Origin: Ischnura elegans
Taxonomy: Eukaryota; Arthropoda; Insecta; Odonata; Coenagrionidae
Length of the DNA stretch: 64,000 nt
Reading direction: 5' to 3'
Assembly (NCBI RefSeq): GCF_921293095.1
Contig: NC_060259.1
Location: 74,334,120 to 74,398,119 of the forward strand
Every line of letters starts with the position of its first letter. Position 1 is the first letter of the stretch. The notes under the pieces were generated by a model, which made no database searches, was not told the origin of the DNA, and saw nothing but the letters and a program-made list of their open reading frames with translations. Position numbers and translations under genes: made by a program. Below are positions 11,811 through 22,971 of this stretch, piece by piece.

Positions 11811-11893
11811 AAATTCCCCTAGACCAGGATTCAAACAATGATTCTTTGGCTTTCTGAACCACTGTTCAGACCACTATGATATCCGGGTTCATT
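11811..11893 (-). mobile_element. SINE family H (tRNA-like), partial copy
   Basis: The reverse complement reads GAACCCGGATATCATAGTGG..., an A-box-like segment, followed by TTTGAATCCTGGTC, a B-box-like segment, then GGGGAATTTTT. The same order recurs at 12085-12180, 12598-12690, 23345-23425 and 36330-36440. Confidence 0.55.
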
Positions 11894-12084
11894 GATTAAT
11901 ATGAAAATTTTTCCAAGCTTCATGGTGATATGTCGGTGCTTTGCTCTTGTGCTGTATCAAGGATGGCAATGCAGGGAGAGTGGTCTTCACAAAGGCACAA
12001 CTTAACACAGCACATTGCAGTAAATTTGTGGTTTTCAAAACCTGACACGTAAAAGGTGGTGAAATTCACATTGATTGCCATGGG

Positions 12085-12190
12085 AAAAAACTCCCAAACA
12101 GGGAATCAAATCATGGATCTTCAGATTTCCATGTCAATGTGCAGACCACCACCCAATTCAAAGTCCTGGATTCCCATGGAAATTATACCA
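12085..12190 (-). mobile_element. SINE family H, partial copy
   Basis: CATGGGAAAAAACTCCCAAACAGGGAATCAAATCATGG and a following block mirror the copy at 11811-11893. It lies just beside family A copy 7. Confidence 0.5.
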
Positions 12191-12207
12191 AGGTTCATAG
12201 TGCTAGG

Positions 12208-12511
12208 CAGGGGCGCAGCCAGGAATTAAGGCTGGAGGGGTTTAGGTGTAACTAATACCAAGGTGTGTGGGGGTATAGAATACCCACCAGGATAAGCGGT
12301 AGGTGCGAGATCAATAAATTGCGGAATTTTAAGATAAATGGTTCAAAATGGTGAGTTTTACGGCTTTCCGAGGGATATTTTATTAATGCTTACACTATTC
12401 TTTCAGTAATATCAATCAAATTAAGTAAAATGGATTAAACTTAAGCATTTCTCTGAGCTCTGGGGGGGGGGGGGGGTTTAACTCCCAAAACTCCCCCTTA
12501 CTGCGCCACTG
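12208..12511 (-). mobile_element. family A hAT-like MITE, copy 7
   Basis: From CAGGGGCGCAGCCAGG to CTGCGCCACTG with a perfect 8-bp TSD GTGCTAGG (12200-12207, 12512-12519). It has a 15-G run at about 12462-12476. Confidence 0.94.
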
Positions 12512-12597
12512 GTGCTAGGTGCTATAGTCTAGATTTCAATCGATGGATGACAAGGGAATAACATAATAGCCTCCTCATATAATTTTATGGGAATCAA

Positions 12598-12690
12598 GGA
12601 ACCTGGATAGTATAGTAGTTTGTCTAGAGGCCCAAGATCCACAGTTTGATTCTTGATTCTCGAGAATTTTTCCCCAAGCAATGAGAATTT
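12598..12690 (+). mobile_element. SINE family H, partial copy in plus orientation
   Basis: GAACCTGGATAGTATAGTAG..., CAGTTTGATTCTTGATT and GAGAATTTTTCCCC follow the A-box, B-box and post-B order of the family. Confidence 0.5.
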
Positions 12691-12784
12691 CACCACTGTA
12701 GGCACATCAAGTTTGAAATACATGACATCACTCACTCTGTGATTCAACCCAAAGTTTTGTGTGGATGGGTAGGGCAATGCTTAA

Positions 12785-13015
12785 CCCTTAGAGTGCAGGA
12801 ACATTTTTATATGTTTTGTGCACTGACTGCTGTATTTACCCAAAATTTTTATTGCTACCTGGATATCTTGCACTTGGGCACTTTCCCTCTCCATTAGGAT
12901 TGCTAAGGGGGTTAACTTTACCACACCAGTCCTTGTGGCAGGGGGTGCCTCCTGCAAAGGGGGTGTATTCTGCACTGGCTGGCAGCTAAAATTGTGAACT
13001 CCCGTAGCCCAAGGG
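12785..13015. mobile_element. piggyBac-like MITE, 231 bp
   Basis: Ends CCCTTAGAGTGC and the complement of CCCGTAGCCCAAGGG, flanked on both sides by TTAA (12781-12784, 13016-13019). TTAA targets with CCCTT-type ends are the hallmark of piggyBac elements. No coding capacity. Confidence 0.7.
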
Positions 13016-13151
13016 TTAATCCAGGCTTGACCAAAGGCATGTAATAGGGTAGAGGGACAGCTATACTTCAAGGATTATTGTTTATGGTGTTTGAAGGCTT
13101 CACCGGTCATGTGATCTCTGGCAGGGCCATAGCCAGCATTATTGGCTAGGT

Positions 13152-13450
13152 CAGGGGTGCAGCCAGGAATTAAGGCTGGGGAAGGTTTAGGTGCAACTAA
13201 TACCGGGGTGTGCGGGGGTATGGTATACCCACCAGGATAAGTGGTAGGTGCGAGATTAGTAAATTACAGAATTATAAGATAAATGGTTCAAAATGGTGAG
13301 TATTACGGCTTTCTGAGGGATATTTTATTAATCCTTGCGCTATTCTATTAAAATATCAATCTGATTAAGTAAAAGAGATTGAACTTAAAAAATTTTTAAG
13401 CTCTGGGGGGGGTTTTATCCCCCAAAATCCCCCCCCTCGCTGCGCCACTG
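13152..13450 (-). mobile_element. family A hAT-like MITE, copy 8
   Basis: From CAGGGGTGCAGCCAGG to CTGCGCCACTG with a perfect 8-bp TSD GGCTAGGT (13144-13151, 13451-13458). Confidence 0.94.
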
Positions 13451-13458
13451 GGCTAGGT

Positions 13459-14350
13459 GGGCAGACAGGTTATCAGGTCAGGCAACAAGTACATATACAC
13501 ACTACTGGGGGTGGGGTATAATGAATATAATTGTAAAATACTTGCAGTTCAAGTTGTCTAGGTACAGAGCCGGATACAGATGGCGGGTGTGCGCCCCCTA
13601 TCCAACTTTGAATCCCATTGATATTTGAAATCCACATTCCAGGCATGAAACCCCATTTGTAAGTTTTCATAGAATGAGTAAAAATCAGTGGCCAGCAGCC
13701 AAAATACGATCATTGAGTTGGCTTTCTGTCTTTGACATTGATAACCCTTTTAAGTATGCGATTTGTATATATTTGCTGACAAAGTTGCGTAGCAGCAGGT
13801 TAAAAGGCAAAGGCCATTGTTTTGGGTGGGGAGGTTTACTTACCATGGCACATTGGTGGTGTGCAATATTTCTTAGCAATATTGCATCTGAGGTCTGATA
13901 TGCAGATACAAGAGAGTTTTAGATATTCATCTTTTATTTTTAAATATCGTTTGCTAAGCTGGTAAGAGAAAAATTACATCGATGCGCCACCCCAAAAATT
14001 ATCATCTTCTCAATTTTTCTGAAAATTTTGGGGTGGTGGCCATCCCTTTCTCCCTTATGATGCCACTGGCATGACATTTGGAAAAAATCTCTAGATCATT
14101 ATTTTCTCAAGATGATCTTTCCTTTCTCTAGGAACATCAAATCTGGTTTCGCCTGTGGCAGCTCATATGTATAGCCTTCATGGCAGCGAAAGATTCTTCT
14201 GACCCTCTACCCTCTTATCCAGACTCCAGAGGCATTTTTGGACTCATAATAAAATGGGTGCTTTAGGGTCTCTAAGGGTAATTTCGTGCAAAATAACTAT
14301 GTCCTATGTAACAATGAACAATGTATGTATCCATTTATTGTGTTAAGAAT
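13459..14350. other. no gene recognised; small repeat fragments
   Basis: 13560-13625 carries a GCCGGATACAG..GGCGGGTGTGCGCCCCC block like the end of family I. 13838-13905 is a copy of the TTACTTACCATGG repeat. The rest is not identified. Confidence 0.4.
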
Positions 14351-14354
14351 ACAA

Positions 14355-14640
14355 TTGAGTCGCGCTCAGAGAATCGGCGAATCGCGATGGCCGCAGATTC
14401 AGTCACGGTTCCACGCTACGGCTGGCAGGTCTCACTCGCGTGGGCTCAGGGACGCTACTCCCGGAGAAGGGCTCCAAATCCCTAGGGTACCGTTACCCTG
14501 CCGGCACCAAGGGTCCTCCGCCTGTCTCCCTCCAGGCGGTGCTGCCTTTCGGCGGTAGCGCGCCATTATTTGAACGCTACAGGTGCCTCTTCTCTTTTTT
14601 ACTTCCCATTTTCTCCTCTCTTTGGTGGAGAGAATAAAAG
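14355..14640. other. GC-rich block of unknown nature
   Basis: About 280 bp of GC-rich sequence (GTCGCGCTCAGAGAATCGGCGAATCGCG onward, not quoted in full) ends in a pyrimidine-rich tract and AATAAAAG near 14633. It could be an LTR piece or part of a transcribed unit. No ends, TSD or protein motif were found. Confidence 0.3.
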
Positions 14641-15112
14641 TCTAACACTTGTAAACTTGGCCTGTGGAATGTACCCTTCAGGGATCCCTGCAGGATCCTG
14701 ATCTGCCTGGCAACATATGGCATCATGAAATGTGCATTCATTGAACACTTGGCTAACTGTCTGTGCTCAGGTACTACTCATATCTCTCTATGTGGTAATC
14801 AGGTACTTGATCCAAAAATATTAGTCAAGAATAGCGCTGAATATCCATTCAGAAAGGGGGAAAGCCTAAATGGATAATCTAAAGAAGAAGATAATACATT
14901 CAAGACTACGAAGCTTTCTGTTTTATAGTATAGAAAGGTGAATATGTATTCCAGGGATAGGATGAGACAGGCTGAGTGTGTGTAAGATATGAGTATGGAA
15001 GATAATGGAAAAGTGTATAGATGGAGAGAAAGAAATTTGATAAGGTGTTCAACATGTTCAGGAAGGCAAGACACTTTTAGGAGAGCAATAGTGGAGACAG
15101 TGTGCCTAGCAT

Positions 15113-16038
15113 CAAGGGCGGATCTAGGATATTTTTCTGGGGGCACAAGGGCCATACAGGCAAAAAATCTTCTCATATTTGAAATTAAAAACAACATACA
15201 ACAATTACTGCATGAAATATTCTCTTAATTGTAAGATAGCAGTTATTAATATGAAATTATACAATAGGGTAGTTTCCTTCATCAAAGAAAATGAAATGCA
15301 ATGATTGCGATTCCTTACCCACCATTAGTGTATTCATAATATACAAATAATTTGGTTTTAGAAATCCCAGTTTAGACGAATGGCAAGGGTCAATTTTAAC
15401 CTCATTTGAAAAAGGCCAGATTGCCGCCAATGCGATTCCGCTCCACGTGACGTCACAGGGACCTAGTATCTATACGAGTAGATAGGAATTTTACATCGTC
15501 CGAGATTACTAATGCATGCATGAGGCACAGAGATCAGGGAAACATCTCTTAATAATCACACATTAAAAATATCTAAGCTCGGAAAGTTTCCTTCATTTGA
15601 TAGGGTAATAATAATCCTTATTTAAGCCAAGCACTACCAGCTAGCAGGGTACTCAGCTACCTGCTAGCAGCCTGCGTCGTATCAGCGCTCAAGCTTCGCC
15701 CCAAGGTCACCTCACAAGGCGGCAGAGGGAACAAGAAATATGTCACACGGACTTTTTCCCATCATTCCTACTTAGCCGTCACGTTTTCGCGCGCTTGAAA
15801 TTTTTCACTTTTCGTTTAATCGCGAAAAATAGATATCGTCATTTAAAAATCTAAAAGTGTGAAATTCATACTCCAGGAGTAATAATCTTTCTATTTAGGC
15901 AGTAAAAAAATAATAGGAAAACACCCTAAAGGTAACACCATACAAAGAAGAAAATGAATGTAATGATGACTGTATTAAAAGTCTTTTCCATTTTTTTTGA
16001 GTCTGGTGGGGGCATGTGCCCCCCTAAATCCACCTATG
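15113..16038 (+). mobile_element. family C hAT-like MITE, copy 1, split by family E
   Basis: Starts CAAGGGCGGATCTAGG and ends AAATCCACCTATG. Flanks CCTAGCAT and GCTGGCAT match at 6 of 8. The two parts (15113-15262 and about 15930-16038) align with the copy at 22581-22963, and the intervening 667 bp is family E copy 2. Confidence 0.8.
15263..15929 (-). mobile_element. family E element, copy 2, nested in family C
   Basis: AATAGGGTAGTTTCCTTCATC at the left and AGGAAAACACCCTA at the right. Full length, reverse orientation relative to copy 1, with the same internal landmarks including TAGCAGGGTACT and GCTAGCAGCC. Confidence 0.85.
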
Positions 16039-16300
16039 GCTGGCATATTAATGAGGATCAAGAGGATGCTCAAGCAATGGAAGGATTTTGGGTGGATGGG
16101 ACGGGGAAAGGGAATGGGTTGTATGAGTTACATTGATAATTATTTTCCATTAATTTCAAAATGTATTGGGAATGTAGCAGCCCAATTTTCATTGATTCAT
16201 CATGTCCTGATACCTATTCCAAAACTGTGGTCATTGTGTGAGTTTAAAAACAGTGAAAAGTATAATTGGTTTTATTTCAATATGTAAATTCAGGGTTTGA

Positions 16301-16365
16301 ATCATGATAGCCTAGTTGATAGAATGCTTCACTGCTGATCAATGTGTCCTGGTTTCTGGTGTGTA
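16301..16365 (+). mobile_element. tRNA-like SINE fragment (family H type)
   Basis: GATAGCCTAGTTGATAGAATGC resembles an A box in family H context, followed by TGTCCTGGTTTC. Short and degraded. Confidence 0.35.
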
Positions 16366-16442
16366 GCGTGTTTAGTCTTCTAAATTCAAACTAAATTTCT
16401 CTCACCATAAGTAGGTGGCACAGGAAGAGAGAGTGACTTCCC

Positions 16443-16708
16443 CAGTGGCGGATACATATGGGGGGCACAGGGGGCGTGCGCCTCCCCCCTTGCGGGGCTG
16501 CCTTCATTGCGGAACATTGCACAACCTCAACTGTAACTTTTTGATACCATAAGATGGCATTGTCTTGTATGTGTGTATAATCAGTTTGAATAAAACTTCC
16601 TAAAATTTCGCATGTAACTTGATTATTTTTCATTACAATAAAAATATAGGTAGCTCACAATATCTTTTGTGCCCCCTCCCCCTTGAGTGTTTTCTGTATC
16701 CACTACTG
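16443..16708 (+). mobile_element. family I hAT-like MITE, 266 bp
   Basis: Starts CAGTGGCGGATACATATGG and ends CTGTATCCACTACTG, so the inverted ends match at CAGTnGnGGATACA. Flanks GACTTCCC (16435-16442) and GACCTCCC (16709-16716) match at 7 of 8. G-run/C-run blocks lie inside both ends. It sits in a stretch (GGAAGAGAGAGTGACTTCC) that recurs at 17968-17990. Confidence 0.82.
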
Positions 16709-16805
16709 GACCTCCCTAAAATGAATGTGTGGAATCCACATTCCTATGGCAAAGTATGGGGCAAGCTTTACCCCTATCTATCCAAACCAACCTTCTGGTT
16801 CAAGC

Positions 16806-17117
16806 CAAGGGTGTTCCCAGGATCAAAACTGGATGGGGGGCAAGCCATGATTGTTCAAGTTGTGACATTTAAGCATGGAAAAGGTGAATGAAACCAACAT
16901 TTTAAGAAAACTATAGCAGAGCTTTATTAGTTTTTAATGTTATTGGCTCGAAAAAATATTATTTTAGCTACATGTCTTACACTAATACAATTTTTTCATG
17001 GGCTTACAGGAAATTTGCTGGAAACTTTCATTTCAATCCAGTCCTGACTTTCCTTAAAGACTTTTGTGATTTTTTCTTCTAGTGGGGGGCAGCTGCCCCT
17101 CTCTGGGTATGCCCATG
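16806..17117 (+). mobile_element. family L hAT-like MITE, 312 bp
   Basis: Starts CAAGGGTGTTCCCAGG and ends CTGGGTATGCCCATG with a perfect 8-bp TSD GTTCAAGC (16798-16805, 17118-17125). GGGGGG and GGGGGGCAGCTGCCCC blocks lie inside the ends. Single copy in this window. Confidence 0.85.
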
Positions 17118-17125
17118 GTTCAAGC

Positions 17126-17960
17126 ACTGAGAGAGTGAGTAATCCATGATGTCCACCGAGGTAGAATCTTTACAGTTCATTAGGCTACAAAACTTTGATG
17201 CCAATTTATCTGCTGGAAATGGGCTGACTGATTTTGGCCTGCCCTATGCTTACTCCCATAATGGCACCTTGAGAATATAAATGTCACTCCGACTGATAAT
17301 CTGAAAGAAGAGTACCACCTTCATGAGCCACAAAAGGTCAATCTGACCCTGTTGATTCATCACTAGCCTCTGGCTAAAGATGAATCAGGATCCCCTCTAA
17401 GGCACCACGTTTTTATTTCTTTCTGCTCTTTGTGGGAACCACTGGCTGTTGGTAAGATGCAATTTTGTTTATCATTTGATGGTCTCTAATGTAAGTGCAT
17501 CTTGCACATGGCTTCCTGGAGATGACTGACTCTGCTAGCACATAGTAAGTCAACCATATGCGCATCATAAACAATTCTCCATCGATGGTGACCAACTTCA
17601 TATTTTTGCAAAATAAATTACCTATCAAACTGTGTAGTTTTTTTCCAATACTTATTATTTTAATTTGTGTGTAAAAATTCTGATAAACTGGAAAAAAATA
17701 TTTTCATCCCAATGCCATCATTTAGCTTTCTAACAGAAGTGAAATATTACGTACATATATGTACTCCAATTCTCTGGGCCATTTACCAATACAACAGATG
17801 ATATATGAGACATTTTCCTCTCATTGAATTCATTTAATGAAGCAATCAATTCATAACATTCCAAAATAAATTACCTATTCTAAATCAGTTTTCCAAAAAA
17901 CATCTGCTCCATATCATTCTCAACACTCATTTGCCAAAAGTTGTCTTCCATAGAGTTTGG
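17126..17960. other. no gene recognised
   Basis: AT-rich unique-looking sequence; nothing identifiable on either strand. Confidence 0.5.
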
Positions 17961-17967
17961 GTTAGTG

Positions 17968-18056
17968 TGGAAGGAAGAGAGAGTGACTTCCCACCCGGTG
18001 GGCCCAGATCAAATTCCAGTGGTGGGATAGAATTTTCCGAGACTGCCCAATCCAAA
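17968..18056 (+). mobile_element. SINE family G, 5' part
   Basis: TGACTTCCCACCCGGTGGGC.., CAAATTCCAGTGGTGGGATAGAATTTTCCGAGACTGCCC follow the same order as the head of the full copy at 18450-18720 read on its own strand. Confidence 0.55.
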
Positions 18057-18181
18057 CCCGGGTGGTATGTGCAGGGCTCATGTTGGATATCCAGCCCAGA
18101 TCTGCTGTGTTCAGTTGATACATGGCCATGGTTCTTAACCATTCGGCAGTGCAGACTCTCACTTCCACAGTAAATCAAGGC

Positions 18182-18439
18182 AGGGGTAGATTCAGCATCA
18201 AATAGTCATGACCTGAGTTCTGGGAGTATGGAATACCCTCTGGGATAGAGAGGCATTTTTACAGTAGGGAGTGCTATGCTCTACAATGAAAACAACTCAA
18301 ACTTCTCTCAAGTTTTGGAATTGTAGCCATGCATTTGCATATACACTCACTCCCTTAACTCTTTTAAAAGGGTATTAAACTAATAAAAATTAAAAAACTG
18401 TGATAACGTTTTGACCTGTGATCCCCCAAAATCTTCCCC
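18182..18439. repeat. possible further MITE, boundaries weak
   Basis: CAGGGGTAGATTCAGC at 18182 and TCTTCCCCTG near 18441 look like MITE ends, but the flanks AATCAAGG and GTTCTAGG do not form a convincing TSD. An ACTCAAAC..GTTTTGG stretch inside resembles 21540-21610. Confidence 0.35.
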
Positions 18440-18449
18440 TGGTTCTAGG

Positions 18450-18720
18450 TATGGTATGGTATTTGGAGGAGGCGACCGACAGCTGAGGTCATTTGCGCCA
18501 TGAGGGAAGGGTAGGTAAGGAAGGGTGGAGAGAAACCCGGCGTTGGCATCCTACTCTTAACGAAACGTGCCAAAGGGACCACGGCTTAACGTCCCATCCA
18601 ACGGACGGAGTGTTGCGCTTGAAACATCCTCCACACAACAGTCAAGCAGGAATCGGGCAGTCTCTGAAAATTCTCTGCCACCGCCGGGATTTGAACCCGA
18701 GCCCGCCGGGTGGGAAGCCA
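18450..18720 (-). mobile_element. SINE family G, full copy with 11-bp TSD
   Basis: Read on the minus strand it starts TGGCTTCCCACCC, has a Pol III B-box-like GGGTTCAAATCCC at 18698-18686 and ends in a CCATACC-type tail without poly(A). The direct repeat CTGGTTCTAGG flanks it at 18439-18449 and 18721-18731. Related copies lie at 17968, 47385 and 54170. No coding capacity. Confidence 0.78.
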
Positions 18721-19254
18721 CTGGTTCTAGGACAATTTTGAACGTAGTGTCCTCAGGTTGGCAAGGTCTTTCTGCTCAGCTATTTTATTTTTTAAAGATG
18801 GTAATCTTCGAGGTGACTCTCCAATGAATTATAATTTCACCAGCTTAACAAACAACATTTCAAAATCATCAATGAATATCTAGAAGTCTCTTGTCTACAC
18901 ATATCAGACTATTTGACTCATTATCGCTGAAACGTATCGCATACCACCATAAGGTACCATGGAAAGTAATGAACTGCCACTGCCCCCCCCCAAAACAACA
19001 ACCTTAATCTGCCCCAGAATGAATGCATTTCCCAAGCAAACTCAATGCATGAGGCCAAGGAATAGCTGAGAAGTGGTGACCAGCTCCGCATCAGTAATCA
19101 CTACAAAGGGGCTTATGGAATCCAGTTGGTGTGATGGCTACAGGACTAGCTTCACCCTCCACTCCTCAGCCGCTGGTTGCCTCCTCCTAATGCAGCGGAG
19201 GCTCTAGCATGTGTGGGCCAGATTATAAAATGGGTGGGCCTAACCTCGAGTTAA

Positions 19255-19460
19255 TGTGGATGTCGGCCTCGGTGGTGGCAGGCATAAGTCCTCGCCTACC
19301 ATAGAGAAGGTCGTAGGTTCGAGTCCCACCTGGATAGATTGCCCTTCCAGTACATGGGTGTGTGAGATCGTCTGTTGTTGATTGTTTAAACTCCTGATGT
19401 AAAGGCCTCATTGTGCTGTTTTCGGGGGTAATTGAGATAAATAAATACATCATAAAATCC
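19255..19460 (+). mobile_element. SINE family J, tRNA-derived
   Basis: The head reads like a tRNA gene: A-box region CGGTGGTGGCAGGCATAAG, then the exact B box GGTTCGAGTCC at 19316-19326. It is followed by a non-tRNA body and an ATAAATAAATAC tail. The tail and body argue against a functional tRNA gene. A poorer copy is at 10546-10640. Confidence 0.72.
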
Positions 19461-19529
19461 ATTTCGAGGGTATTTGTTTCATTTTACAGAGACAATACAA
19501 AATTGTTTAGCAAATTACTATTTATTTAA

Positions 19530-20119
19530 CCCTTTCACTGCTGTGAACGTACCTAGTACGTTCGCATGGCAGTCTGCTGTGAACGTACTTTTTCTTCCTC
19601 CCTGCCATGCACTTTCGCAAAACCACTCCAAAGGGTCCCTAATCCAGGACCCTTTCCTCGACGAGCTAACCCACGCAGGACCGTCTCATCGATCCTACCA
19701 GCAGGGGGCCTCCCTCCCGAAAAGTGACCGCTCTGACTGCAATTTGAAAATCAACCAATCAATCCGATCATCAAAAAATGATTGTTTGCATAGCTCTCCT
19801 GCCAATCAAGCAATCAAGTACGTCTTAGAACCGTGTTTCTGCAATGAAAAACAACGATTTAGTTAACTTTGCAAAAATGGCCATTTTCCGGTGGTCCTCA
19901 GCCACGTTTTTAGCAAAGTTAACAAAATCGTAGGTATGGTCGATGAGACGGTCCTGTGTGGGTGAGCTCGTCGAGGATAGGGTTCCCGATTAGCGACCCT
20001 TTAGAGGGTGTACCACGCCCATTATTGAAGTACCTGCTCCTCGCGCCCACGAAACGCATTTTAACCTTTTTGCCGCATGTGAGGAGAAGGTTTTCGGATA
20101 TTGAACAGCAGCGAAAGGG
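19530..20119. mobile_element. piggyBac-like foldback MITE, 590 bp
   Basis: CCCTTTCACTGCTGTG and the complement of GAACAGCAGCGAAAGGG, flanked by TTAA on both sides (19526-19529, 20120-20123). Subterminal arms of about 70 bp (around 19630-19700 and 19925-20005) are inverted repeats of each other, sharing CTCGACGAGCT and CCGTCTCATCGA. A further hairpin GAACGTACctaGTACGTTC lies just inside the left end. A 130-codon ORF runs across it but reads through repeat sequence. Confidence 0.8.
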
Positions 20120-20123
20120 TTAA

Positions 20124-21180
20124 ATCTCATAAAATTTAACTTTGGACTTCGATTATGAAATTTGTCCGCCTTATTTGGGTGGGCCAGAGGATGGACTGAA
20201 AAAATTTGGGTGAAAAAGATTAATATTATGCTGGTGGCACAAATGAAAATAGCTCTTACTTATAGCTTATATAGTAGCTACAGAAATGCATGGTGTCTTT
20301 AGACCAGCAACCCAACCTCGGACAGTACTTGTCTGTACGGAGCATTATTGCAGGACATTCGTGAAGGAGGGTGTCACGGATAATCACACACACTCAGCAC
20401 CAACCTTTTTCGACCCTTCCTAACGGGGAACCTGCATTATCTCGGACTACGAGGGTAGTTGGGCTCCCTCCTTTCCGGGTTTATAACCCCACCAGTGGGA
20501 TTGGTCTGCGGTCAATCATTCTTTGTTTTTATGAATTAGCTATATGGATAATTGTTGCTTGAACGTGAATTGTAGACTTTGAACTGAATTCCACGTTTTA
20601 TTCTGGGAATTGTCAACTTTTGAACAAAGCTCTACCGTCAATATTAACGCATTTGATGCAGCAACAATTTCCATGTTGATGTTTACACAAATCGAGATAT
20701 AAGTTAATATTTATCATAGAATTTCATTTAAAAGTTGTAAATGCTGTTCAAAAGACAAATAATTCAATTCTTAGTTTATATTTTTTGAGAAAGGAACAAA
20801 TATTTATCTCGCAAAATGGCTAGATGCAAAATTGTATGACCACAGTCCCTTAATGCAAAGAGGGGAAATGTAAGACGAGGGGTTCGGGTACCTGCTCCCA
20901 GATTTCGAGGGTACGGCCTAAGCCCCGCAGTGTTGGGTCCCGAAACAAAGACATTGCGCACCCGCAACCGTCATATATGGGGGAGAGCTAGGAAACTTAT
21001 ATATTCAGCATTCGTTCTCTAAAGTAGGAAAATCTCCAACAAAAATATACAGCTTTCGTCTTCCGGGTCAAGAAACTTCCAGATGCATATTTACGTCTTT
21101 AGTAGGAAAAAGTTTAAAAGCATAATTGATGACAGTATATTATAGCAGCTTTCACATGGAGTTATGCACGGTACAGGGGT
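20124..21180. other. no gene recognised
   Basis: Two GC-richer patches (about 20290-20500 and 20875-20985) in AT-rich sequence. I could not assign them to a gene or a known repeat. Confidence 0.35.
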
Positions 21181-21244
21181 CATTCAAATCTCATACTTCA
21201 AGCACTGTTGGACAAAGAAGAAGCTACCTCTCAGTGGGCATGAT

Positions 21245-21383
21245 TTTTAGTTGGCCATTTTTTGGCAACTCAAACCTAAACTTTGCATGTGACTATTATT
21301 TTTCATTACGATAAATGCAAAGCTAGCTCAAGATGTCTATTGCGCCCCCCCTTAAGTTTTTTCTGTATCCGCTACCGCCTCTA
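21245..21383 (-). mobile_element. family I fragment
   Basis: Matches the right half of family I copy 1: GCATGTGACTATTATTTTTC, TAGCTCAAGATGTCTATTG, a C-run, then TTTTTTCTGTATCCGCTACCG. The left end was not found. Confidence 0.55.
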
Positions 21384-21721
21384 GAGAGAGGGGGATTCTA
21401 CCGGGTATAAGTTTTTAAAATAACCATTTTTAAAATGCATTTTCAGCCCTAAAATATCATTTTTATTCTTAAACACAAATTGCTTGAACAATTTTATCCA
21501 TTTTACAATGGAGAAGAAATAAATAGCCAACTTGAAGTTTGAAATAATGCAACTCAAACTCCTCTCTCACGTTTGGGACTTGTGGGTATGGACTTGCATA
21601 TACACCTCCAGATAGTCACCTTACATAAGGCTTTAAGAGGGGTAGACCACCTGAGAAATATAAGTCATATGTCTTGGTATAGCAGGAACATCAGCATAGA
21701 TGGCATGGGCATTATGGAAGG

Positions 21722-22381
21722 AATAGGGTGGTTACCTCTTTTTTTATTGCCTAAATCGAAAGATTAATACTCCTGGACTATGTATTTCACACTTTTAGAC
21801 TTTTAAACGACGATATCCATTTTTTACCGTTAAATGAAAAGTGAAAATTTTTAAGCGCGTGAAAACACGATGGCTAAGAATGCTGGGAAAACTCCGTGTG
21901 ACATTATTCTGGTTCCGGCTACCACCGTGTGAGGCCACCTTGGTTCAAAGCTATGAGCACCACTACAATGCAAGCTGCTAGTAAGTAACAGAGTACCCTG
22001 CTAGCAGGTAGCGCTTGGATTAAACAAGGATTATTTATACCCTACCTATCAAACAAAAGAAACTTTCCGACCTTAGGCATTTTTAATGGGTGATTATTAA
22101 GTGATTTTCCCTGAGCTCTATGCCTCATGCGTGCATTGGTAATCTCAGATGATGTAAAATCCCTGACTACTTGTGTAGCATCTAGGTCCCTGTGACATCA
22201 CGTGGAGTTGCATCGCATGGGCGCCAATCTGGCATTTTTCAAATGAGGAAAAAATTGACCATTAACATTCGTCTAAACTGGGATTTCTAAAACCAAGTAA
22301 TTTGTATATTATGAATATATGGTGGGTAATGAATCACAATCAATGCTTTGTGTTTTCTTTAATGAAGGACACTACCCTATT
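21722..22381 (+). mobile_element. family E element, copy 3
   Basis: AATAGGGTGGTTACC to ACTACCCTATT, full length, same orientation as copy 1. It contains CCTGCTAGCAGG and GGATTATTTATACCC in the expected positions. Confidence 0.87.
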
Positions 22382-22580
22382 ATATAATCCACCTCCTAGT
22401 TTTACGTAGGGTGATCTGATAAGAGGTTGTTGCAGCAAAATGTAAACTTTTTTCTCTACACTGACAACCCAGGCCGCACACTCTGAAATGCTAGTTTTCC
22501 TCAATAAAAAATAGGGGTGGTTAAAACAGGATGCTGTGTGATTCACAACCCCTTATTTAGGCCAATGGGATTGGGCTTGG

Positions 22581-22963
22581 CAAGGCTGGATCCAGGATTT
22601 TTCTCTTGGGGGGTACAAGGAACTGACGGGCAAATGGCCGTCTCATATTTGAGATTAAAAACAACAATTACAGTATGAAATAATCTCTTTCTTTTAATAT
22701 GAAAGTTATTAACATGAAAATATTTATGAGTTACATATAATGAGTTTTCAAGACCCTTTCCCTCTTGGGCGATGCTTTATTTTCGAGCGCTGGCAAGCGA
22801 ATGACCAGCAAATCTGCCTTCTTGACTTGGGGTCAATGCTTAAATGATTGAGGCTCTGAAGTAGACAAAACAAAATGAACGTACTGATAACCGTATTAAA
22901 AATCTTGTCTATTTTTTATGCATCTGAGGGATAGGGCACTTGACCCCCCTATACCTGCCTACG
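22581..22963 (+). mobile_element. family C hAT-like MITE, copy 2
   Basis: Starts CAAGGCTGGATCCAGG and ends ATACCTGCCTACG with a perfect 8-bp TSD GGGCTTGG (22573-22580, 22964-22971). It serves as the uninterrupted reference for copy 1. Confidence 0.88.
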
Positions 22964-22971
22964 GGGCTTGG

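Noticed and set aside
14799..15197. 132-codon minus-strand ORF
   Set aside because: Low-complexity hydrophobic composition, and it runs into the end of family C; no family pattern.
18182..18441. Additional hAT-like MITE with CAGGGG..CCCCTG ends
   Set aside because: The flanks do not form a TSD, and the apparent right end coincides with the TSD of the adjacent SINE. Listed only as a weak repeat.
19267..19345. Possible functional tRNA gene
   Set aside because: The A and B boxes are good, but the sequence runs into a SINE body with an ATAAATAAATAC tail, no clear acceptor stem closes, and a related copy exists at 10546.
19474..19866. 130-codon ORF on the plus strand
   Set aside because: It lies across the inverted arms of a piggyBac-like MITE and has no domain pattern.
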